A DNA stretch of 8,194 nucleotides from JAKEGK01 sp036507695 (GTDB lineage Bacteria; Pseudomonadota; Gammaproteobacteria; SZUA-152): NCBI GenBank assembly GCA_036507695.1, contig DATCIR010000114.1, positions 1 to 8,194 of the forward strand, in the 5' to 3' direction. A program made the position numbers and the translations under genes. The notes below the pieces were generated by a model that did not search any database, was not told where the DNA came from, and saw nothing but the letters and a program-made list of their open reading frames with translations. Positions 1 to 4,536 of the stretch are shown here, piece after piece; the stretch's first letter is position 1, and each line of letters starts with the position of its first letter.

Positions 1-31
1 ACCGGTGTAAACCGGTATCCAGAAATAAATG

Positions 32-61
32 CCCTGGATTCCGGCATCCGCCGCAATGACG
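32..61. repeat. REP-like palindromic intergenic repeat
   Basis: An imperfect hairpin at 38-57 has arms ATTCCGGC and GCCGCAAT around a 4-base loop ATCC, with one mismatch in an 8-base stem. It is flanked by the CCTGG and GACGA context that usually surrounds this element. Short repeats with the core 'CTGGATTCCGGC...GCCGGAATGACG' are scattered in many beta- and gammaproteobacterial genomes, which is recalled knowledge and not searched here. Only one copy lies in this window, so repetition cannot be proven from it. The repeat is downstream of the minus-strand lipoprotein gene, a typical intergenic position. The first 16 bases also hold a direct repeat of ACCGGT (1-6 and 11-16). Confidence 0.5.
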
Positions 62-195
62 AATTTCATTGAATGTAAATAAGGGCTAACAAATAAGCTA
101 TTTATAAACTCTCATTCTTTAAGTAAGCGCCATTCGGGTCATATGCCAATTGAAAGTGGCCAGATATCGGTTGGTAGCCAACAGTTCATGCGGCG

Positions 196-729
196 TTATA
201 TGACGGTTAGTTCCGCCCGCAGTTTGTTGTTTTGATCGACGACACGCACCCTCTGGTAATTGCCGCGCGGCACCCGGAGAAAAATACAGGGATGAGTAAT
301 CGCCTGAGTCACCATCATACCCGGCTGCGGTTCTTGCCAATACACGGCAATTTCCGCGAAATCCTGGTGCATAGATAACTCCTCTTGCGCCAGCTTAATC
401 GCATAACCGCCGCTGCGTTGTTGCCCCATGGAAAGCAACACTACCCCGAATTGCGAAAAATCAACGGCAGGCGCTGGTGGAGGCGCCGGCGAAATCATGT
501 GGCTTTGTGTGGCCTGAAACAGTGTTGCAAATTGCGCCTGGCTCGCGATCCATTGCGTCGATACGGATGGAGCGCATTGCGATGACGCGTGCAGGACGGT
601 GATTGTTAATGACATGGCCGGTGGTGTGGGTTGTAATGGCTCATTAGCGTTCCAGGATTGTGAATTGGCCGCGCATGACGCCAGTAACGTGAGCATTACC
701 CCTCTCAGTAAAAACCTTAGCGTTGTCAT
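196..729 (-). CDS. PrcB-domain lipoprotein
   Basis: Predicted 177-residue secreted protein. The N-terminus MTTLRFLLRGVML runs into a lipobox L-A-S-C with the lipidated cysteine at about residue 19, so the mature protein is probably anchored to a membrane. A Pro-rich, low-complexity stretch follows, then another Pro/Ala-rich linker (about residues 80-88). The C-terminal part (about 94-165) resembles the PrcB C-terminal domain: a beta-strand FGVVLLSMG, then the RSGGYAI turn typical of the family's 'GxxxTGGY', then PGMMVTQAITHP and a hydrophobic strand ending VPRG. In spirochetes PrcB is a partner subunit of the PrcA protease. No protease gene lies beside this one, so a stand-alone role is inferred and its partner is unknown. 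The ATG at 729 is chosen because it puts the signal peptide at the N-terminus. A frame extension to 798 would bury it, and a TATATT box at 764-769 lies inside that extension. The Shine-Dalgarno sequence is weak. Family assignment is fairly secure, function is not. Confidence 0.8.
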   Translation of the reverse strand: MTTLRFLLRGVMLTLLASCAANSQSWNANEPLQPTPPAMSLTITVLHASSQCAPSVSTQWIASQAQFATLFQATQSHMISPAPPPAPAVDFSQFGVVLLSMGQQRSGGYAIKLAQEELSMHQDFAEIAVYWQEPQPGMMVTQAITHPCIFLRVPRGNYQRVRVVDQNNKLRAELTVI

Positions 730-763
730 TCTGAATGGTCCCGGATAATTATTTTCGATACTG

Positions 764-769
764 AATATA
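764..769 (-). promoter_or_regulatory. Possible -10 box of the PrcB-like lipoprotein gene
   Basis: Read on the minus strand the sequence is TATATT, five of six matches to TATAAT. It would start transcription about 28 bases before the ATG at 729. No good -35 element is visible at the right distance, so this is tentative. Confidence 0.3.
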
Positions 770-803
770 CTATGTGTCCGACCCCGGTTAGGCAGCATCC
801 GCG

Positions 804-817
804 TTAAACACGTTTAA
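804..817. repeat. Palindrome TTAAAC-AC-GTTTAA, possible operator
   Basis: Perfect 6-base inverted repeat with a 2-base centre, about 75 bases upstream of the lipoprotein start. Its position fits an operator or activator site, but no regulator is encoded nearby and short AT-rich palindromes can arise by chance. Confidence 0.3.
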
Positions 818-827
818 TTGCCGCGGG

Positions 828-977
828 CTATGGCAACGGAATACGGCTTGGCTTCTCATACAGTAGAGTTGCCGCTAACCCGCGCGGCGCCCCGGCAGAA
901 TAGGCAATGTAATCCATATCCGACATACTTTTCCCAAATTTCGCAAAATTCCCAATTAAATCACAACCAACGGCCAT
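828..977 (-). CDS. Candidate small protein, 49 residues
   Basis: A minus-strand frame starting at ATG (975-977) and ending TAG, encoding MAVGCDLIGNFAKFGKSMSD and 29 more residues. A GGTGAAG sequence just upstream of the ATG resembles a Shine-Dalgarno site. The start codon lies 17 bases inside the 3' end of the open frame to its right (961-1209), an arrangement seen in translationally coupled genes. I recognise no domain, there is no clear membrane segment, and the C-terminal part (about 30-49) is low in distinctive features. It may be the displaced C-terminal end of a frameshifted neighbour or a chance ORF. Low confidence. Confidence 0.2.
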   Translation of the reverse strand: MAVGCDLIGNFAKFGKSMSDMDYIAYSAGAPRGLAATLLYEKPSRIPLP

Positions 978-1209
978 CTAACTTCACCGATTTTGAACGC
1001 CGGGCAAGCATAATAATACCAATGACTATCTCAATAATCGGCTTGCCGCCGCTCGCCATAACGAGTGGCGGTTTCCCCGGATCCACCCTATCCACTTCAA
1101 ACTTAGTGACCCGGCCGATAGAGCGGATTTTAATGCAAACGCCAAAAAAGCCCAGAATACCGCCGAAAGTGAACGCGATACCAGTTTTTTTTGAATTATT
1201 AAGGCAAAC
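961..1209 (-). pseudogene. Start-less membrane-protein frame, possible gene remnant
   Basis: An open minus-strand frame of 82 codons runs from an upstream TAA to a TGA at 961-963. Its codons look coding: most use G or C at the third position in the first half, and the product has two hydrophobic stretches, GIAFTFGGILGFFGV near the N-terminus and IIEIVIGIIML near the C-terminus, each followed by basic residues (KIRSIGR and ARRSKS). No ATG, GTG or TTG exists near the 5' end. The first ATG falls in the middle, before MASGGKP. A run of eight A residues at the 5' end (1185-1192) is a likely slippage site, but neither other frame supplies a start codon upstream. I read this as a decayed or truncated small membrane-protein gene. 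An unusual start codon such as ATT in a shifted frame, or a chance frame, remain alternatives. The plus-strand reading over the same bases appears to be only its mirror. Confidence 0.35.
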
Positions 1210-1236
1210 TTAATGCGAAGTCTCGTGTGATATTGC

Positions 1237-1242
1237 TACAAT
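1237..1242 (+). promoter_or_regulatory. Possible extended -10 promoter of the FKBP gene
   Basis: TGCTACAAT (1234-1242) fits an extended -10 element TGnTATAAT with one mismatch. The -35 region is poor, which is common for extended -10 promoters. It would leave an untranslated leader of about 140 bases before the GTG at 1391. A TTGACT at 1280-1285 is a good -35 hexamer but has no matching -10 at 16-18 bases. Confidence 0.35.
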
Positions 1243-1247
1243 ATCGG

Positions 1248-1260
1248 TAAACCCGGTTTA
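1248..1260. repeat. Palindrome TAAACC-C-GGTTTA at predicted transcription start
   Basis: Perfect 6-base inverted repeat around a single C. It lies immediately downstream of the TACAAT box and would cover the predicted start of transcription, where a repressor could block it. The half-site TAAAC/GTTTA is shared with the palindrome at 804-817, although the spacing differs by one base. Confidence 0.35.
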
Positions 1261-1390
1261 GAGGCGGTTCGTCATCTTTCTTGACTAATATGAACTCAGT
1301 TACCCAAGCGTGAAATTCCATCTAAGCCGATTCTCTCTACCCCTATCGATCGAACGATTACTTCAATCATTAACCCAAAAGGACTATAAC

Positions 1391-2092
1391 GTGAACAAGC
1401 CATTGCGTATGACACTCATTGCAAGCTTCGTGATTTCGGTAACTGCTCTTGCCAGCTACGCAGCCACAGCCGCTGAATTAAAATCCAACAAACAAAAATA
1501 CAGTTATGCCATCGGATTCCAGATCGGCAATAATCTAAAAAGAGAGGGCGCTGAAGTGGATGTTGACGCAATTGCGCAAGGCATCAAGGATGTACTTACC
1601 GATGCGAAACTGACCGTGTCCATGGAAGACATGCAGGCGGCCGTACTGGAAATGCAAAAGCAGCAACAGGCGGTCAAAGAGGCCCGCGGTGAAAAAGCCA
1701 AGAAGGAAGGCGAGGATTTTCTGGCTAAAAACAAAAAATCCAAAGGGGTCGTGGTATTACCGAGCGGCGTCCAATATTCCGTGCTCCAGGAAGGCAAGGG
1801 CGAAAAACCCAAACCAACCGACACGATTACGGCGCATTATAAAGGCACGCTGATCGGTGGTAAGGAGTTTGACAGCTCGTACAAACGCGGCCAGCCGGCA
1901 ACATTTGCCGTTAACCAGGTAATTCCCGGCTGGCAGGAAATTCTTCCAATGATGTCCACCGGTTCCAAATGGAAAGTCGTTATTCCCGCGGACCAGGCCT
2001 ATGGCACCAGGGGTGCGGGCGCGGACATTGGCCCGAACGAAACATTGATTTTTGAAGTGGAGCTACTGGAAATCAAGAAACAAGGTTCTTAA
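1391..2092 (+). CDS. Secreted FKBP-type peptidyl-prolyl isomerase (Mip/FkpA family)
   Basis: Catalyses cis-trans isomerisation of prolyl bonds and acts as a folding helper in the periplasm or at the outer membrane. The 233-residue product matches Mip-type proteins in length and layout. A Sec signal peptide (1 to about 28: NKPLRM, a hydrophobic core, then TAA before ELKS) is followed by an N-terminal dimerisation region (about 29-80), a charged connecting helix (about 80-115, rich in Gln/Lys/Glu) and a C-terminal FKBP domain (about 118-230). Conserved active-site residues are present: Tyr150, Phe160 and Asp161 in EFDSS, Arg166, Phe172, Val177-Ile178, Trp181 in QVIPGW, Tyr204 in AYG, and Ile213 and Phe221 around GPNETLIF. 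It should therefore be active. The GTG at 1391 is preceded by AAAAGGA with a 7-base spacer and places the signal peptide at the N-terminus. The ATG at 1310 would add 27 residues before it and lacks a Shine-Dalgarno site. The gene appears monocistronic, with its own terminator. Orthology to mip, fkpA or fklB cannot be decided here. Confidence 0.95.
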   Translation: MNKPLRMTLIASFVISVTALASYAATAAELKSNKQKYSYAIGFQIGNNLKREGAEVDVDAIAQGIKDVLTDAKLTVSMEDMQAAVLEMQKQQQAVKEARGEKAKKEGEDFLAKNKKSKGVVVLPSGVQYSVLQEGKGEKPKPTDTITAHYKGTLIGGKEFDSSYKRGQPATFAVNQVIPGWQEILPMMSTGSKWKVVIPADQAYGTRGAGADIGPNETLIFEVELLEIKKQGS

Positions 2093-2130
2093 GCAATCCT
2101 GATTATTAATACCCAATTGGGGTAAAGCAT

Positions 2131-2171
2131 AAAAAGCGCCTGATGGCCCTGTCCTTCAGGCGTTTTTTTTT
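2131..2171 (+). terminator. Rho-independent terminator of the FKBP gene
   Basis: The stem CGCCTGA (2137-2143) pairs with TCAGGCG (2156-2162) around a 12-base loop, followed by nine T residues. The A run at 2131-2135 could extend the stem and gives weak activity on the other strand too. It lies about 40 bases after the stop codon at 2090-2092. Confidence 0.9.
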
Positions 2172-2255
2172 AAAAGAAGTTGTAAGTAAACGTTTTTATA
2201 AACCGCGAACGTAACTACTTACCCGTGGGCGGCGCCGGTGCGGCAGCAAAGAAAA

Positions 2256-2384
2256 ATGACATCCAACGAAAACCGCAAAGGTTTGCTTGACAAATCTTGG
2301 TGGGAAAAAACGCCGCGCTGCAAAATCACCGGAAGAAATTGCCAGAATACCTTCTGGCTTGGCGTGGAGTGCAAGTTTAAGTAA
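2256..2384 (+). CDS. Candidate Cys/Trp-rich microprotein, 42 residues
   Basis: A plus-strand frame starts at ATG 2256 and ends TAA 2382-2384. The product starts MTSNENRKGLLDKSWWEKTP and continues with a C-K-I-T-G-R-N-C spacing, then NTFWLG, then a final Cys before FK. Three cysteines (residues 25, 31 and 39) and three tryptophans in 42 residues, with a Thr-Gly turn between the first two cysteines, is not what random sequence usually gives and suggests a small folded or metal- or disulfide-stabilised protein. There is no membrane segment or signal peptide, so it would be cytoplasmic. The upstream AAAGA is a weak Shine-Dalgarno site. An in-frame GTG at 2238 is an alternative start. It lies beyond the FKBP terminator, so it would need its own promoter, and none is convincing. 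Its last 8 bases overlap tail-to-tail with the GGDEF-EAL gene. I do not recognise the family. Confidence 0.45.
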   Translation: MTSNENRKGLLDKSWWEKTPRCKITGRNCQNTFWLGVECKFK

Positions 2385-3756
2385 CTGTAGCGCCCGGTGT
2401 CTTGCCTGGGTCAGAATCCGGCACTCCGAAACCTTGATTTAGAATATACACATAGTCACCCTGCCAGTAATCCGCGCTCACATTCAACAAAGTCTGGTAT
2501 TGAAAATCATTGTGTATCCCGTCAACCACGGTTTGTATGTTGAGCTGCTGCGCAATGCGCGTCAGGCCTTCGAGTACACACAGCCATTCAAGCCGCTCAT
2601 CCAGGCGCGAAATGATGTCACCATCCAGGCGGATCATATCCACCATGCCATGGGCAAACTTGCCCAGATAAGACAGACCGCAGCAAAACCCGTCAATAAT
2701 GATTTTGAATCCTTCCTGCTTAAGCGCGCGGATCTGCTGCTGCGCAAAGTCAATATCCCGGAGAATCTGGCTTTCCATTATTGTTACTCCAATGGATTCC
2801 GGCGCCACGCCCGCGGACACAACAATTTTTTTGTAGCGGTTCGGCATTTGCTGATCGTGGAACTGCGAATCACTCAGCGCAAGAAACACCGGTTTGCCGA
2901 CAAACTCGATATCCTGCTTCCAGTGCGCCAATTTTTGGCAAATCAAGGAAAGCTGGATATCGCCAAACAACTTTGATAATTCCAGGGTATCGATATATTC
3001 AATGATCGTTTTGGGACTAATCTCACGCAATTGCCCGGAATGCCAGACGATATCCGCCTGCAGGCAGGACAGTTCATTTCCCCGGACACTGTTAATCGGC
3101 AAGTAGTGAATATCGTACTCCTGGTGTCCAATCGCTTCGCAAATGATTTTTTCCACGCAGATCTGCCGATTGATGCTTTGGTCCAAGTCATCGTCGTAAA
3201 AAACATAGTTCCTGCCGGTGGCGGTTTTGGCGCGGCACATCGCGATGTAAGCGTTCTCGCTGAAGGATTTATGGGCTTGATCTTTACTGGGACTGGGAAA
3301 AACCTCAATGCCGACCACGGCAGTAACATGGTGTTGCGCATCTTTCACCAGGAAAGGATCGAGGAGTTGATGGTTGATGTTTTCCACCACCTTGACGACA
3401 TTACGAAAGCTCTGGATGTCCGGCAGCAGCACGCTGAATACGTTACTTTCCACCCTGGCTACGGTATCCGTGCGCCGGACACAGCGTTTAATCCGCCTGG
3501 CGAACTCAAGTAATACCGTGTTGGCGGTTATCTTGCTGTTAATGGCGACAAATTCCTGGAACGGATCCAGCTCAACCATTAACAGGGCGAAAGATTTATC
3601 GTAGCGGGCGCTGACGAGGATTTGCTGTTCGATGTGTTCATCCAGGGCGATCTGGTTTAATAACCCTGTCACCGGATCGTGCGTGGCTTTGAAGTGATCG
3701 CGTTGCAGCAGCGATATTTTATGCCCTGGAACCAGCCGTTTTGCGATAGCCACCAT
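2377..3756 (-). CDS. Degenerate GGDEF-EAL domain protein, probably enzymatically inactive
   Basis: A 459-residue soluble protein with no membrane segment or sensor domain. The GGDEF-like domain (about 27-180) opens with DPVTGLLNQIALDEHI and keeps the LMVELDPFQEF strand. The signature that should read GGDEF is ESNVF at 103-107, so it cannot be a normal diguanylate cyclase. The EAL-like domain (about 200-440) is also degraded: EAL is QAD (233-235), the Asn of the NLS motif is Ala, DDFG is IDGF-C, the catalytic Lys is Arg (RLDGD), and AEGVE is VDGIH. Only the QG at 432-433, one Asp and one Glu survive. Such proteins usually act as c-di-GMP-binding receptors or protein-protein adaptors, which is family knowledge; the role here is inferred. 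The ATG at 3756 is chosen because AAAAAGGG lies 10 bases upstream. A GTG at 3801 would add 15 residues but has no visible Shine-Dalgarno site. It is transcribed alone. An LDPF-like remnant metal site means weak nucleotide binding is possible. Confidence 0.9.
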   Translation of the reverse strand: MVAIAKRLVPGHKISLLQRDHFKATHDPVTGLLNQIALDEHIEQQILVSARYDKSFALLMVELDPFQEFVAINSKITANTVLLEFARRIKRCVRRTDTVARVESNVFSVLLPDIQSFRNVVKVVENINHQLLDPFLVKDAQHHVTAVVGIEVFPSPSKDQAHKSFSENAYIAMCRAKTATGRNYVFYDDDLDQSINRQICVEKIICEAIGHQEYDIHYLPINSVRGNELSCLQADIVWHSGQLREISPKTIIEYIDTLELSKLFGDIQLSLICQKLAHWKQDIEFVGKPVFLALSDSQFHDQQMPNRYKKIVVSAGVAPESIGVTIMESQILRDIDFAQQQIRALKQEGFKIIIDGFCCGLSYLGKFAHGMVDMIRLDGDIISRLDERLEWLCVLEGLTRIAQQLNIQTVVDGIHNDFQYQTLLNVSADYWQGDYVYILNQGFGVPDSDPGKTPGATVT

Positions 3757-4271
3757 GTCAGCAAAGCCCTTTTTTAAGGTTGAATTGTCGTTATGCCACA
3801 CACGGCCAGACTGCGGTCTATCCGTTGTGCTTGTACAGGAGCCGGCTTTTCGGCGCGATGTGAATAGTTACACCGTTTTCTTTACCGCGTCCCGCCACAA
3901 CATAACTTGTTATTCGCTTTTTTGTTAGCTTAGCATTTTTACTAGCACAGCGAAGCTTGGTGTCGTTGAGGCTCTGCGATCAAAAAAGCCAGAGCTTATC
4001 ATTTTTATTACTAATTTTTGTACTGCACATAAAGTACACGAGTACGTACACGAGTGTTACCCATCCACGCTCGTGTCAAGAATCGTACATCGCTTGCCAC
4101 TGCTTTAACTTTTGTAACGTCCCGATTCATGCTGCGTCAGCCTGATTACCGGTCGGGCTGGCGGTACAAGTTGGCGATACAATCAGTGTTTGCCAGAAGC
4201 CCGCTGACCACTTCCTAAACGATCGAACTCATAATTTACATTAAGAATAGACGCTATCTTGGAAAATAAAA
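3757..4271. other. Gene-poor intergenic region
   Basis: More than 500 bases with no convincing protein gene, structural RNA or insertion sequence. It should contain the minus-strand promoter of the GGDEF-EAL gene, but I could not identify a good -35/-10 pair. It holds a repeat cluster at 4034-4076 and a small hairpin GCTCTG/CAGAGC (3971-3976 and 3990-3995, 13-base loop). Base composition shifts to higher AT around 3900-4030. A 62-codon TTG-started plus-strand frame (3957-4145) has poor codon use and is not called. An untranslated RNA cannot be excluded. Confidence 0.5.
4034..4076. repeat. 12-base tandem direct repeat with matching inverted copy
   Basis: GTACACGAGT occurs at 4034-4043 and again at 4046-4055, a 12-base period close to one helical turn. 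The reverse complement of its core, CTCGTGT, follows at 4070-4076 and could pair with ACACGAG at 4048-4054 to form a 7-base stem with a 15-base loop. Repeats spaced by about one turn are typical of regulator binding sites. The array lies 278 bases before the GGDEF-EAL start and about 200 bases before the small ORF at 4272. No known regulator can be assigned. Confidence 0.4.
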
Positions 4272-4433
4272 GTGTGGATAAAATTTTTTTTACGCGCACT
4301 GAATCGATGCAGTGCGATCGTCACATCGCCAGTTGACGGCATTCTGCGTGGACAGTCTGCGAATGATTTCAGCGCCAAACAGTCAGCTATTCGCGCCGGC
4401 CGGATTATCAAATTCATTGATACCGTCACATGA
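4272..4433 (+). CDS. Candidate small basic protein, 53 residues
   Basis: Plus-strand frame with GTG start and TGA stop, encoding MWIKFFLRALNRCSAIVTSP followed by VDGILRG, QSANDFSAKQSAIRAGR and IIKFIDTVT. From residue 21 onward codon use looks coding (GAC GGC ATT CTG CGT, GCC GGC CGG ATT ATC). A GGA triplet lies 8 bases before the GTG. The N-terminus is hydrophobic and basic, so membrane association is possible, but there is no clean transmembrane segment. The rest could be amphipathic helix. It sits alone between the minus-strand VTT-reductase gene and the repeat cluster. I know no family. It could be the C-terminal remnant of a decayed gene, since the N-terminal 20 codons are less convincing than the rest. 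An overlapping minus-strand frame (4241-4438) looks like its shadow. Confidence 0.3.
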   Translation: MWIKFFLRALNRCSAIVTSPVDGILRGQSANDFSAKQSAIRAGRIIKFIDTVT

Positions 4434-4438
4434 ATCAT

Positions 4439-4459
4439 AAAAAAAGGTAACTACTCACC
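4439..4459 (-). terminator. Weak possible terminator of the VTT-reductase gene
   Basis: On the minus strand GGTGA-GTAG-TTACC forms a 5-base stem with one G-T pair (4446-4459) followed by seven T residues (4439-4445). It is about 80 bases past the stop codon at 4537. The stem is short, so termination would be inefficient at best. Confidence 0.3.
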
Positions 4460-4536
4460 CCGTGTGCAGCATAGGTTAAAGCGCCGCGGATCCTTGATGT
4501 TGAATCACGCCTGCGGATACACGGTGGGGTCCCGCG

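Noticed and set aside
170..182. GTTGG-TAG-CCAAC hairpin after the lipoprotein gene, possible terminator
   Set aside because: A perfect 5-base stem, but there is no T-run after it on the minus strand.
818..1213. 131-residue plus-strand frame
   Set aside because: It is the antisense mirror of the more coding-like minus-strand frames at 828-1209; product is Pro/Ile/Ser-rich without any domain.
1280..1285. TTGACT as a -35 box for the FKBP gene
   Set aside because: No matching -10 hexamer lies 16-18 bases downstream.
2500..3604. Several long plus-strand frames (for example 2500-2976, 3031-3513)
   Set aside because: They lie wholly inside the GGDEF-EAL gene on the opposite strand, which has clear domain homology.
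2377..3756. Active diguanylate cyclase or phosphodiesterase
   Set aside because: The signature residues of both domains are substituted.
3957..4145. 62-residue plus-strand frame with hydrophobic start
   Set aside because: TTG start, no Shine-Dalgarno site, poor codon use and no recognisable domain.
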